Counted from the first letter of the stretch, positions 17,560 to 27,309 are shown. The stretch is 64,000 nt of DNA from Pseudoalteromonas peptidolytica (GCF_012641745.1 NZ_WEHZ01000007.1:1-64000), one strand, 5' to 3'. A program made the numbers and translations. The notes: generated from the sequence alone by a model not told the origin.

Positions 17560-18335
17560 GAAAAATAAGCCTCAATAATAAGCTTGCCAGCAAGAATAAT
17601 GACGACGGTATTAAATAACGGTTTGATCAACTTGTTACCAAATTTTATGGCTGAGTGTGCGCCAAGCCATGCGCCAAACATTAAAAATGCCCCCATGGTT
17701 ACACCCAATAAAAAGTTTACGTGTCCCAAAGCGACAAAAGTGATCAATGAAATAAAGTTAGAAACAAAGTTCATTGAACGAGCAAGGCCGCAGTTCAACA
17801 GCAAGCTCATTTTATATAGCATGCTGTTTGAAGCCGTCCAAAAAGTACCAGTCCCTGGTCCTGCCATACCATCGAAGAACCCGAGAGACAGACCTTGAGC
17901 CCACTGTTTTATTTTTAGCGCTCGATTAGCTTCGGGCAATGTATGTGAATCGGTTGGGCTTAGTTTGCCGACCAAGCTGTATATTGCAACAACAATAATA
18001 ATGATAGGTATCAACTTATTTAAAAACTCGATACTAAGAAAATCGACCAGTAGAGTGCCCAATACCGCGCCTATAGCAGTCGCAATAGTGGAACCTATCC
18101 AAAAGCTAGGCTTAAACAGCTGCTTTTTATAGTAAGTAAAACTGGCCGTAAGTGAGCCAAAACTGGCAGCAAGTTTATTGGTGCCCAACGTTAAATGTGG
18201 TGGAAGTCCGGCTGTCAACAACGCGGGCACAGTTAGTAGTCCACCGCCCCCAGCAATAGCGTCAATAAATCCAGCAGCCAGTGCGACTAAGCAAAGTAAC
18301 CCCCATGTAGTGGGTTCTAACGCGAGTTCAAACAT
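17556..18335 (-). CDS. TSUP-family (TauE/SafE) transporter
   Basis: 259 residues with about eight membrane helices. The family's glycine-rich motif GFIDAIAGGGGLLTVPALL lies in the first helix, repeated in weaker form as GFFDGMAGPGTGTFW in the second half, as expected for the two-fold TauE/SafE (PF01925, YfcA-like) topology. Members export sulfite, sulfoacetate or related organic anions; the substrate here is not determinable. It begins two bases after the dinG stop and overlaps priC by four bases. Confidence 0.9.
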   Translation of the reverse strand: MFELALEPTTWGLLCLVALAAGFIDAIAGGGGLLTVPALLTAGLPPHLTLGTNKLAASFGSLTASFTYYKKQLFKPSFWIGSTIATAIGAVLGTLLVDFLSIEFLNKLIPIIIIVVAIYSLVGKLSPTDSHTLPEANRALKIKQWAQGLSLGFFDGMAGPGTGTFWTASNSMLYKMSLLLNCGLARSMNFVSNFISLITFVALGHVNFLLGVTMGAFLMFGAWLGAHSAIKFGNKLIKPLFNTVVIILAGKLIIEAYFS

Positions 18336-18337
18336 TA

Positions 18338-20407
18338 TTAATCAATTTGCCTTTTGTAAGGTGGCAGAGTATCGAGCATGGCTTTACCATACCGCTTGGT
18401 AACCAAGCGTCTATCTAAGATGGTGATACGGCCGGAATCTGATTCTTTGCGCAGCAGTCTACCACAGCTTTGTACTAATTTCTTCGCAGCATCAGGCACT
18501 GTTATAGATAAAAATGGATTGCCGCCTTTACTTTGTATGAACTCGGCTTGCGCTTCCTCAATAGGTGAAGTGGGGACGGCAAAAGGGATCTTGGTTACAA
18601 TAAGGTTTTCTAGGTACTTGCCGGGGAGATCTAAACCCTCGGATAAACTCTGCGTGCCAAATAAAATACTGCCACGACCCAAGTCGATATTGGCTTTATG
18701 GCGGGTGAGCAAAGCATCACGAGACAACTCTCCTTGTACTAAAATATTAAGCTTTTTCCTTCTTAGCTTTTCTACAACGTGATTCATTTGCCAATAAGAT
18801 GCAAATAACACAAGGTTTGCTTTATTCGTATCTAGATAATTCGGTAGCGCTTCGCCAAGGTAATCGCTAAATGCTTTATCGGTTGGATCGGTTGGTGTTT
18901 TGGGCAAATGTAAGGTGGCTTGATTTGGATAATCAAATGGAGAATCTGCTTTGATATATTTGACCCCAGGTTCTTTTGCCAAGCCACTTTCATGAGCAAA
19001 GTGGTCAAAGTTGCCCAGTGCACTAAGTGTTGCTGAACACAACACGGCACCTGCACATTCTCGCCAAAGATTATCTTTTAGGTAATAGCCTACTTCAATA
19101 GGGCAGTCGCACAACAGGTGGTCATGATGATTTTTGTATTCTAAACGCTTAATCCATCTTGCATGGGGGACGTTTTCTCCCTTTTTCGCATAGCTGAACC
19201 ACAATTTATTCAGCTGCTCTAAACGGTTTATATACTGGCCACTTTCAACAAGCAATGGATCTGCTAAAAATGCTTGTACATCACCATCAGAGACATCCCC
19301 AGATAAAGCATCGTGCATTTTTGTGAGGCAACGTAGTGCGTCTTGCGTAGCATCAGCAATATCTTTTGCTTTTACTGTTAGGCTTTCAGGCACCTCTCCA
19401 TGGCTAAAACGATAGGTGTCATCATCATTGTAAGTAAAATCACTTTGATCGAGAATATCTCGTACTGCTTTTAGATATTTCGCGGCGTCATTGGCGGCAT
19501 CATTTAACTTAAAGTTTTGTCCTATGGCCTTTTGTGAAACCACAGTGTTGGCCATTTTTCCACTAAACTTGAGGAGCTTTTCAAGCCACTCAATAGTCCC
19601 CTTAATTGTTGCTGCAGCAGAGGAAAAATCACGGGTGATATGGGGGAGGTGATGTGCTTCGTCTATCACATAAAAGGTGTCTTCAGGTTCAGGTAAAATA
19701 GTCCCGCCACCTAACTCAAGATCTGCAAGTAGTAACGCATGGTTAATTACCAACACATCCATTTGTGCGATTTTTTGTCTCGCTAAATGAAAAGGGCACA
19801 AGTGATGGGACTTTAGCTGACGTTGGCAAGCATGTTTATCGCAAGCAATGATGTTCCAGACTTTGTCAGGAATGGTATCTTCCCAACTATCTCGGTCTCC
19901 TTGCCAGCGTTTTTCTTGGTAAGCGAGGGCAAGCTCTCTTAAACAGCTTTGTTCGGCTTTTGATAATGGACTACTGGTTGTCGGCATCATGGACAACTGC
20001 ATTTCATCATCACTTACCGCTGCCATAAGCTTTTGTACACAAATATAGCGCTGGCGACCTTTAACCAAGTCAAACTTAAAATCCAAACCCGAATGAGCCT
20101 GCAAAAAAGGCAGCTCTTTGTTGATCAGCTGTTCTTGTAAAGCCACCGTTGCAGTTGAAATTACAAGCTTTTTTTTGCTAGAAAGTGCAACCGGTAGCGC
20201 GCCTAACAAATACGCGAGAGATTTGCCGGTGCCGGTTCCAGCTTCGATTACACATATACGTTGAGTTCGATGATAATCGCCACTCAGCGTTTTGGCTATT
20301 TCGGCAACGAGATAGTTTTGGCTCGGACGCGGGCGAAAGCCATCTAAAGCAGACGCTATTTGCTGATGTGCTTGACGGATGGTTTTTTTTAATTTGTCTG
20401 AGAGCAT
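18338..20407 (-). CDS. dinG: ATP-dependent DNA helicase DinG
   Basis: Superfamily 2 XPD-like 5'-3' helicase with an iron-sulfur cluster, acting on R-loops and replication-transcription conflicts. Walker A is EAGTGTGKS at about 55-63 and the DEAH box is in VIDEAHHLPH. Cysteines between them (ICVQKL, IIACDKHACQ, HHLCPFH) are the cluster ligands. Late motifs include SATLSALG and the SCGRLLRKESDSGRITILDRR arginine finger region. Length is 689 aa against 716 in E. coli. It heads the six-gene operon and is divergent from polB. Confidence 0.93.
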   Translation of the reverse strand: MLSDKLKKTIRQAHQQIASALDGFRPRPSQNYLVAEIAKTLSGDYHRTQRICVIEAGTGTGKSLAYLLGALPVALSSKKKLVISTATVALQEQLINKELPFLQAHSGLDFKFDLVKGRQRYICVQKLMAAVSDDEMQLSMMPTTSSPLSKAEQSCLRELALAYQEKRWQGDRDSWEDTIPDKVWNIIACDKHACQRQLKSHHLCPFHLARQKIAQMDVLVINHALLLADLELGGGTILPEPEDTFYVIDEAHHLPHITRDFSSAAATIKGTIEWLEKLLKFSGKMANTVVSQKAIGQNFKLNDAANDAAKYLKAVRDILDQSDFTYNDDDTYRFSHGEVPESLTVKAKDIADATQDALRCLTKMHDALSGDVSDGDVQAFLADPLLVESGQYINRLEQLNKLWFSYAKKGENVPHARWIKRLEYKNHHDHLLCDCPIEVGYYLKDNLWRECAGAVLCSATLSALGNFDHFAHESGLAKEPGVKYIKADSPFDYPNQATLHLPKTPTDPTDKAFSDYLGEALPNYLDTNKANLVLFASYWQMNHVVEKLRRKKLNILVQGELSRDALLTRHKANIDLGRGSILFGTQSLSEGLDLPGKYLENLIVTKIPFAVPTSPIEEAQAEFIQSKGGNPFLSITVPDAAKKLVQSCGRLLRKESDSGRITILDRRLVTKRYGKAMLDTLPPYKRQID

Positions 20408-20572
20408 AATGTATCTGGCCTAGTGTGCAAAGATGGAACAAGCCTACCACTTGAACTAAATTTGTGTTTAATCGTTATCCTAATTAGGTCGGTTTAGTTG
20501 TAAACGCCTTTATGTTCAATAAACAGGTGGATATAATTACAGTGATTGAGCTATTTTAGGGTGGTATTGGAG

Positions 20573-22909
20573 TTGGCACAAGCGATATATCAGGGCTTTG
20601 TATTATCAAGACAGCAAATACAAGTAAACGGTAAGCTGCGTTTGTGCTATTGGCTTAAGTCACACCAGCATTTGCTGAAGGTGTGGGTGGATGGTGAGCA
20701 GCCACTATTTTTTATAAAGCTCACGCAGCGCGCCAAAGTAACAGAGATCCTCAATCAGAGTCAGGTACGCTTTGACATTTTTTCCAGTCAACTAAAGCAC
20801 TTTGATCAAAACCCCGTTTGTGTCGTGAAGTTTCGTAGTTTACCTCAGTTCTATGAAGCAAAGCAGCTGCTTGAAAACCAAGTTACATTATATGAAGAAG
20901 ATATTCGCCATACTGACCGCTATTTAATGGAGCGATTTATTAAAGGAGCTGCTTGGGTCAAGGGGCATGCGACACACAAACAAGGTTACGTTGAAATTAC
21001 CCAAGCACAATTTAAAGCCTCAGATGATTACCGGCCAAATCTTGACATGCTATCAATAGATATTGAATGCAACGGTGAAGGTGTGCTGTTTTCGATCGGA
21101 CTTGTTACTAAGCTCGAGCAGTTTGTTATCATGATAGGTGAACCACAACCAGCCACCGTTGAGGTGATTTGGGTTCATGATGAAATCGCATTATTACAAG
21201 AGTTAGTGACGCAAATAAATCGACTGGATCCAGATGTCTTAATTGGCTGGAATGTGATTGAGTTCGATGCAAACATATTAGCTGAGCGTGCACAAGCCAA
21301 CGGAGTGGCATTGTCTATTGGGCGAGACGGTGGTGCGATGTCTATATTTAAAGGGAATTACACCCGAGTGTTAATTCCGGGCAGAGTTATGCTAGATGGC
21401 ATAGATATGATGAAAAATGCCACCTACCACTTTGAAACTTTCAAGCTCAGCTTTGTGGCGGAGAAAATACTTGGGCGCACAAAGCTTATTGCGCAAGATG
21501 ACCGCCTCGAAGAGATCATCCGCCAATTCCATCATGATAAGCCTGCTTTGGCCGCATATAATATGCAGGATTGCCAGCTAGTTTTAGATATATTTCTCAA
21601 GCTAAACTTATTGGAGTTTGCGCTTGCGCGCACGCAACTGACAGGACTGGAGCTTGAGAAAATGGGTGGCTCTGTGGCCGCATTTACTAATCTATACTTA
21701 CCACTATTACATCGAAGTGGTTATATCGCCCCTAATTTATCAGAGCATGGCATTAGCTTTGATAGCCCTGGCGGCTATGTGATGGACTCAAAACCCGGGC
21801 TTTACCAAAATATTTTGGTTTTGGATTTTAAAAGCCTTTATCCCTCTATTATTCGCACGTTCTGTATTGACCCTATGGGATTAATTGAGGGGTTACAAGC
21901 TCCCAACGACGCAATTGAAGGGTTTAACAAAGGTAAGTTCAGTCGCACTCAACATCATTTACCTGGCTTAGTTGCCTCACTTGCAAGCGCCCGTGAAAAA
22001 GCAAAATTGAACAGCGATATGATGTTGTCACAAGCTATTAAAATTATTATGAATAGCTTGTACGGCGTACTAGGATCAAAGGGCTGTCGATTTTACGATC
22101 CTCGTCTTGCTAGTTCAATAACGATGCGCGGACATCAAATTATGCAGCAAACTAGAACCTGGATTGAACAGTTAGGATATGAGGTTATCTATGGCGATAC
22201 GGACTCCACTTTCGTTTGCTTACCTGAGTGTTTAGCGAGTCACGAGTGCCAAGCTGTTGGAAAACAGCTAATGCATACCATCAATGATAAGTGGCGTAAT
22301 CAATTAGTGGAGCGCTTTGGTCTTGATAGTTATCTAGAAATAGAATTTGAAACGCACTATAGCCCGTTTTTTATGCCGACAATCCGTGGCCAAGAAATTG
22401 GCTCAAAAAAGCGTTATGTTGGTCAAGTTGTTGAAGCGGGTGAAAAGAAACTAGTATTTAAGGGGATGGAAACCGTTCGCAGTGACTGGACTGAAATCGC
22501 AAAAGAATACCAACAAGCTGTTATTCGAGCGTTGTTTGATGGAGAAGACGCTGTTGTGATTACACACCAATATATTAGTCGCATCTTTGCTGGTGAAGTC
22601 GATGAAAAGCTTGTATATCGGAAAAAACTGGGCAAATCAGTGGAGTTATATACCAAAAATATACCACCTCAAGTAAGAGCTGCAAAACAAGCGATTGAAG
22701 AAGGGCTTTTAACAAGCGCTAGAAAAGGTACGCAAATACCATATTACTTAAGTACCAACGGGCCTAGGTTCGCTGTGCCAGATAAGTTAAAAGATATTGA
22801 TTACTATCAGTATATTGAAAAACAAATTTTGCCTATCTATGAAATGTTGCCGAACGCTGCACAGCTAAGCATACGCCCCGACGGCCAGCAAAGTCTTAGC
22901 TTACTTTAG
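20573..22909 (+). CDS. polB: DNA polymerase II
   Basis: Family B polymerase with proofreading, involved in damage tolerance and fork restart. The start TTG 20573 is chosen because it gives MAQAIYQGF, aligning with the E. coli N-terminus (MAQAGFIL), with AGGG about eight bases upstream; in-frame TTG 20546 would be longer. Exonuclease motifs: SIDIECNGEG, IGWNVIEFD and YNMQDC. Polymerase motifs: A DFKSLYPSI, B KIIMNSLYGVLGS, C YGDTDSTFV, then GSKKRY. 778 aa against 783 in E. coli. It is divergent from dinG; both are LexA-controlled in E. coli, but I found no CTGT-N8-ACAG box in 20408-20572. Confidence 0.93.
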   Translation: MAQAIYQGFVLSRQQIQVNGKLRLCYWLKSHQHLLKVWVDGEQPLFFIKLTQRAKVTEILNQSQVRFDIFSSQLKHFDQNPVCVVKFRSLPQFYEAKQLLENQVTLYEEDIRHTDRYLMERFIKGAAWVKGHATHKQGYVEITQAQFKASDDYRPNLDMLSIDIECNGEGVLFSIGLVTKLEQFVIMIGEPQPATVEVIWVHDEIALLQELVTQINRLDPDVLIGWNVIEFDANILAERAQANGVALSIGRDGGAMSIFKGNYTRVLIPGRVMLDGIDMMKNATYHFETFKLSFVAEKILGRTKLIAQDDRLEEIIRQFHHDKPALAAYNMQDCQLVLDIFLKLNLLEFALARTQLTGLELEKMGGSVAAFTNLYLPLLHRSGYIAPNLSEHGISFDSPGGYVMDSKPGLYQNILVLDFKSLYPSIIRTFCIDPMGLIEGLQAPNDAIEGFNKGKFSRTQHHLPGLVASLASAREKAKLNSDMMLSQAIKIIMNSLYGVLGSKGCRFYDPRLASSITMRGHQIMQQTRTWIEQLGYEVIYGDTDSTFVCLPECLASHECQAVGKQLMHTINDKWRNQLVERFGLDSYLEIEFETHYSPFFMPTIRGQEIGSKKRYVGQVVEAGEKKLVFKGMETVRSDWTEIAKEYQQAVIRALFDGEDAVVITHQYISRIFAGEVDEKLVYRKKLGKSVELYTKNIPPQVRAAKQAIEEGLLTSARKGTQIPYYLSTNGPRFAVPDKLKDIDYYQYIEKQILPIYEMLPNAAQLSIRPDGQQSLSLL

Positions 22910-23408
22910 AACAGTTAAATTCCAATTATAGCAATAGCTTTGCTTCTATATGTTAATTTTGTTGCTGTTTTTGGCTCGGCTTTTTTCGCTGTTTACCATT
23001 AACATTCACTTCGTTCGCCACACTCCCATAGTCTATACAGAGTAGAATTCAAGCTTTTGAGTACGCAAATCGATCAAAAAAGAAAAAAAGTCCGTCATTT
23101 TGTTAAGTTACTGTACCTAGTTTGGGGCGTTGACTGGGGGTTTTTAAAAAAAATATATTTTTTTTGAACTTTTTTGATGTTTAATAAGTTGCTGTATTTA
23201 CTAATTATTTTTTTAATTTTTTATGTTAATGCTGGTTCTTCTTTGGTTTAAATTATGAAAATGAATGTTGACCCTATGTTGTTACATAAAGTAGTATAGC
23301 TGCGTCATGCAGTGACTTGTCCCTAAGTTAGTTATGTTCGAGAGTCCTAACTATATGTTATCTAGGGATATATTTTCATGGCACATAAAAATAATCAGGG
23401 AGCAATCA
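22910..23408. other. 499-bp gene-free stretch with promoter
   Basis: AT-rich with long A and T runs around 23080-23220. It holds the promoter at 23268-23297 and a leader of about 105 bases with a short hairpin (AGTTAG/CTAACT). No gene was found. An in-frame ATG at 23334 would extend the receptor but lacks a ribosome site. Confidence 0.6.
23268..23297 (+). promoter_or_regulatory. Promoter of TonB receptor 1
   Basis: A -35 box TTGACC (23268-23273), an 18-base spacer and a -10 box TAGTAT (23292-23297). The string TGTTGACCCTATGTT and the spacing recur upstream of the second receptor at 27132, which strongly supports the call. Transcription should start near 23304. Confidence 0.7.
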
Positions 23409-26174
23409 ATGTTAAATAATAAAGTAAGCAAGGCTGTACGCCTTGGATTAGCGTTTGGAGCAGCGTCAACAGCTGTATTTAGCGCAACCGCAGCTGCAGA
23501 AGAAGCATCAGTTGAAAGCGTAGAGCGAATTCAAGTAACCGGTTCTCGTATCAAGCGTACTGACCTAGAAACTGCAATGCCAGTGAGTTCTTTCTCAATG
23601 GAAGATATCAAGGCTTCAGGTGTACCTACTCTTGAGCAGTTTGTTCAGCAGCTACCAGTAATCAGCGGTGGTAGTTATGGTTCAAACGTAAATAACGGCG
23701 GTAATGGTACAGTTAGTATGAACCTTCGTGGTCTTGGTTCTGACCGTACTTTGGTACTACTAAACGGCCGTCGTTTCAGTGGTGACATTAGTACTATTCC
23801 TATGGCTGCAATCGCACGAGTTGATGTACTTCGTGATGGTGCCTCAACTATCTATGGCTCAGATGCGATAGCTGGTGTTGTAAACTTTATCACTGCTAAA
23901 AACTACACTGGTACTGAACTAGAGTTCCGTTACCAAGAAACTTCTGAAGGTGATGGCGAGTCAGACTCAATTAGCTTTGTAACCGGTATTGAAGGTGACA
24001 AAGGCAGCCTAATCATCTCAGCAGGTTATGACAAGCGTGAAGCTATTTATGGTAAAGACCGTGACTTTTCAAGCTGTCCTCGCCAAGAAGAAGATGGTAA
24101 AATCGTATGTGGTGGTTCAACAACCTCTTCACCAGGTACATTCAAGCTAAAAGGCAACACGACTGACAGATTTGTAATGGACGAAAATGGTAATCCAAGA
24201 CCGTTTGTTACGTCTGATAGCTACAACTATTCTTCTACAAGTATTCTTTATCAACCGCGCGAAACTTATAACCTTTTCGCAGCAGGTCGTTATGAGTTAG
24301 CTGAAACAGATTTCTCTTCTATCGAGTTTTTCTCTGAGTCGATGTTCACTCACCGTAGTAACACGACAAATCTAGCGCCAGTAGGTACGTTCTGGGGCAT
24401 GACGGTTCCTGAAAGTCACCCTAATAATAATACGGGCGATGAGGTTTATGTAAACCGTCGTCTTACTGAGTCAGGAAACCGCCGTACAGACTTTGATGTA
24501 TATGAGTACCTGATCACAACCGGTTTTGAAGGTGAGTTCTCAAATGGCTGGTATTGGGACTTTAGCTACGGCTTTAACCATCGCCGTGTTAATGAGTTCA
24601 TCGATGGCCGTGTACACCAAGAGCGCATGAATATGTTGGTAAATCCAGCGCTTTGTAATGCAGATAACAGCTCAGATGATTCAAAAGCATGTGCTGCTGC
24701 TGTTGCTGGTACGCCAGATGGCATTTGGAACCCGTTTGTTGATGGTAGCCTAACTCAGGATATGCTTGATTGGGTGATTGTTCCTCTTACAGACACTAAG
24801 ATTTCTGAAGACACTCAGCTACAAATAAACATTACGGGTGATTCAGGTGACTTTGAATTACCAGCAGGTGTAATTTCTTGGGCAGCAGGTTACGAGCACC
24901 TTACGACTTCTTATGAAGCGATTGTTGACGGTGCATCTGGCCTAGGCGCTATCTATGGTACTGCACCAGGCGGTTCAGTTGGTAAATACAACACCAAAGC
25001 TTACTATGTTGAAGCCAATATCCCACTATTAGCTGATGTTGCTTTTGCTGAGCGCTTAGACTTAACCGTTGCTGCTCGACGTACCAAGGTAAATCTAATT
25101 GAAGATGCTGAGACGACTAAGAAAATAGCGCTTGAATGGCGTCCTAACTCAGAGTTAATGGTTCGTGCTAACTACTCTGAAGGGTTCCGTACACCGTCGA
25201 TTACTGACTTATTCCGTCCATTTACACAATCAGCTGATTCATACAGTGATCCGTGTAAAAACTACGGCTCAAACAATGACCTTTCAGCGACATTTAAAGC
25301 CAACTGTGCAGCAGACGGCCTTCCTGGTAACTGGGGACAGCCAAACGCTCAATCAGGTTCATGGTGGGGCGGTAACCCTGATCTAGGTCCAGAGACCTCT
25401 GAAAGTAAGACCTTTGGTTTTGTATGGTCGCCAGACTTTATCGAAGGCTTTAGTGCTACCGTTGACTACTATGACATTGAGATCAGCAATGTAATCTCTA
25501 GCTTAACGCTAGAAACAATTGCTCAGACATGCTACGAGAGTGAAAACTTCTCTTCGCCAGTTTGTAACCTTATCAAAGGCCCTGAGGCATACGGAACTAA
25601 AGGTATCAGTCCTCGTCGTAACCTAGATGGTAACCTTGTTGGTGTTGACTTATCAACACAAAACTTAGGTTTCTTCAACTCAAAAGGTATCGACTTTGAC
25701 TTTAACTACGCAATGGAAGCTCTAGGTGGCAACCTTCGCTTCAAACTTGCAGGTACGCACCTACTAGAACAAACTTCGCTTGAAGCTGAAGGCCTAGAGG
25801 TTAAAGACTTAGATGGCTACTACGGTGCTGATATAGCGAATGGTGGACGTGGTGCATTTAATGACTGGCGTGCTAACTTACGTGTGTCTTATGACCGTGA
25901 TAATTGGGGTCTGGCACACACTATGCAGTACCAAAGTGCTGTTGATGATGTAGCACCAGCAAAAAATCAGCTATCTAGCAGTGTAGGCTCTGTTATTTAT
26001 AACGACCTATCTGGTTACTATCATGCAACAGATACGTTGACGTTGTCTTTGGGTGTCAACAACCTATTTGACAAGCAGCCACCTTATGTATCGCAAGGTG
26101 ATAACGGACTGCTTATCCGTGTTCATCGCTTAACTGGCCGTGAATACTATGCAAAAGCAACATTTAAGTTTTAA
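23409..26174 (+). CDS. TonB-dependent receptor 1
   Basis: Outer-membrane active transporter of 921 residues. ATG 23409 is chosen: AGGGAG lies just before it and the protein then starts with a signal peptide (MLNNKVSKAVRLGLAFGAA..TAAAEE) shared with the paralogue at 27310. A TonB box-like segment ERIQVTGSRIKR is followed by a plug domain (about 45-165; LRGLGSDRTLVLLNGRR, STIYGSDAIAGVVNFIT) and a 22-strand barrel ending in phenylalanine (YYAKATFKF). Several cysteine pairs lie in extracellular loops. Codon choice is strongly biased (GGT, CGT, GTA, AAC), implying high expression. No Fur box was seen, so iron is not indicated; substrate unknown. Confidence 0.93.
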   Translation: MLNNKVSKAVRLGLAFGAASTAVFSATAAAEEASVESVERIQVTGSRIKRTDLETAMPVSSFSMEDIKASGVPTLEQFVQQLPVISGGSYGSNVNNGGNGTVSMNLRGLGSDRTLVLLNGRRFSGDISTIPMAAIARVDVLRDGASTIYGSDAIAGVVNFITAKNYTGTELEFRYQETSEGDGESDSISFVTGIEGDKGSLIISAGYDKREAIYGKDRDFSSCPRQEEDGKIVCGGSTTSSPGTFKLKGNTTDRFVMDENGNPRPFVTSDSYNYSSTSILYQPRETYNLFAAGRYELAETDFSSIEFFSESMFTHRSNTTNLAPVGTFWGMTVPESHPNNNTGDEVYVNRRLTESGNRRTDFDVYEYLITTGFEGEFSNGWYWDFSYGFNHRRVNEFIDGRVHQERMNMLVNPALCNADNSSDDSKACAAAVAGTPDGIWNPFVDGSLTQDMLDWVIVPLTDTKISEDTQLQINITGDSGDFELPAGVISWAAGYEHLTTSYEAIVDGASGLGAIYGTAPGGSVGKYNTKAYYVEANIPLLADVAFAERLDLTVAARRTKVNLIEDAETTKKIALEWRPNSELMVRANYSEGFRTPSITDLFRPFTQSADSYSDPCKNYGSNNDLSATFKANCAADGLPGNWGQPNAQSGSWWGGNPDLGPETSESKTFGFVWSPDFIEGFSATVDYYDIEISNVISSLTLETIAQTCYESENFSSPVCNLIKGPEAYGTKGISPRRNLDGNLVGVDLSTQNLGFFNSKGIDFDFNYAMEALGGNLRFKLAGTHLLEQTSLEAEGLEVKDLDGYYGADIANGGRGAFNDWRANLRVSYDRDNWGLAHTMQYQSAVDDVAPAKNQLSSSVGSVIYNDLSGYYHATDTLTLSLGVNNLFDKQPPYVSQGDNGLLIRVHRLTGREYYAKATFKF

Positions 26175-26190
26175 TTTATAAACTTAATAG

Positions 26191-26218
26191 AAGCGGGGAA
26201 GTTTCCCCGCTTTTTTTG
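26191..26218 (+). terminator. Rho-independent terminator
   Basis: AAGCGGGGAA loops back on TTCCCCGCTT followed by seven T residues in all, 16 bases after the stop of receptor 1. Confidence 0.92.
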
Positions 26219-26378
26219 TTTATGGACGACCAAAACTGCACAATATAATTTAAGTGTTTTTTTATAATTAATATATTGAAATTAATACAAATTATCGTTA
26301 ACTTTATTTTGGTAGGATTGAATTACTTACCACTTCCCAAAATTCCAGTTAATTACAATAAATAAAGAAGGACTTGTG

Positions 26379-26630
26379 ATGAAAAAAATAATAATTTTGT
26401 TTACTACTGCATTTCTATTTGCGTGTAGCTCAACATCTGGAACTAAAAATGATGCAACAACAGCGAGCAAAAAAAGTCAATTAGAGTGCGAGGTCAGCTC
26501 TATGACTGGTAGCAAATTAAAGCGCAAGCGCTGTATTGATAAAAAACAAGCCGAATATGAAAAAGAAAATGCTCGGCGCTTAACACGAGAAGCATTAAAC
26601 AATAGCTCCTCTATAGCGACTGACGGCTAA
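26379..26630 (+). CDS. Small lipoprotein
   Basis: 83 residues starting at ATG 26379, with AAGGA upstream; a GTG immediately before it is the alternative start. The N-terminus is a lipoprotein signal: basic KKI, a hydrophobic core and the lipobox LFAC followed by SST. The mature part of about 65 residues is polar and charged, with two further cysteines (LEC and KRCID) that could pair. No family recognised. It lies between the two TonB receptors but behind the terminator of the first, so it probably has its own promoter. Confidence 0.75.
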   Translation: MKKIIILFTTAFLFACSSTSGTKNDATTASKKSQLECEVSSMTGSKLKRKRCIDKKQAEYEKENARRLTREALNNSSSIATDG

Positions 26631-26640
26631 GTAACCTGAG

Positions 26641-26706
26641 GGTTAGATAAGGAATGCGTTAACTCCTGGTTTTTAAAATCACATTGTGTTGTTTCCTTAT
26701 CTAGCC
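26641..26706. other. Large stem-loop downstream of the lipoprotein gene
   Basis: GGTTAGATAAGGAA (26641-26654) pairs with TTCCTTATCTAGCC (26693-26706): 14 pairs including one G-T wobble, with a 38-base loop. It begins about 10 bases after the lipoprotein stop. It has no T tract, so it could be a processing or stability element, an RNA fold or a target for a DNA-binding protein. Confidence 0.5.
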
Positions 26707-27131
26707 AGAGAGTTTTGGTGATAACACCGCTCCCGCATTCTGCTCTTGCTAAGATTAAGTCGTAATACCAAGTGGGAGCATTTAAGGCTGTAGTCTGGTT
26801 GCTCTTACAGACTTCTACTAAGTACCTCTAACAGATTATAAGACTTTTCCCACCGCTTCCTGTTTCCGCTTCAGAAGATATGCTTGGTCAGCTTTTGGCC
26901 TGACTCTGTATGCTATAAGTACTAGTTAAGTTAGCACGACAAGTTTATTGTGGTGTTGCTTATGTGTCATTTAGATCTCCTTTATATTGCGAGCGTTCCG
27001 ATTTTTGGGATTATTTGTTTCTATTAAATTAAATTTTATTATAAGTCGTGTAAAAGTATGATTTCATTTGATTTTAGTGTGCCATCTTAGATTTTTGGTT
27101 GCCAGTTGTGCTGAAATCTGTGAAATGCTTG

Positions 27132-27161
27132 TTGACCCTATGTTAGTGATAAAAGTATTAT
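27132..27161 (+). promoter_or_regulatory. Promoter of TonB receptor 2
   Basis: A -35 box TTGACC (27132-27137), an 18-base spacer and a -10 box TATTAT (27156-27161). The spacer shares CTATGTT and AAAG with the promoter at 23268. The start of transcription should be near 27168, giving a leader of about 140 bases. Confidence 0.72.
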
Positions 27162-27309
27162 AAAGGATATTGAACAAAAGTTGCGAAAATGGGTACTTTC
27201 TTGTTGCTAAAATTGGAACTCTAATGTTTGCTTACAAGAATGGGTTAGTTCTTATTTAACACTTTGTTTAATAAAAATTTATTTATAAAAATAAAAGCAG
27301 GGATCAATC

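Larger units (their letters stand above)
26631..27309. other. 679-bp gene-free stretch between lipoprotein and receptor 2
   Basis: Holds the long stem at 26641-26706 and the promoter at 27132-27161. The part 26720-27000 has no good frame, repeat or tRNA-like fold that I could see. Its size leaves room for a small RNA. Confidence 0.6.

Noticed and set aside
20525..20545. Possible LexA box near AACAGGTGGATATAATTACAG
   Set aside because: The left half is CAGG instead of CTGT, so the palindrome fails.
23334..23408. In-frame upstream ATG extending TonB receptor 1 by 25 residues
   Set aside because: It would hide the signal peptide, and the ribosome site AGGGAG fits ATG 23409; the paralogue starts at the same place.
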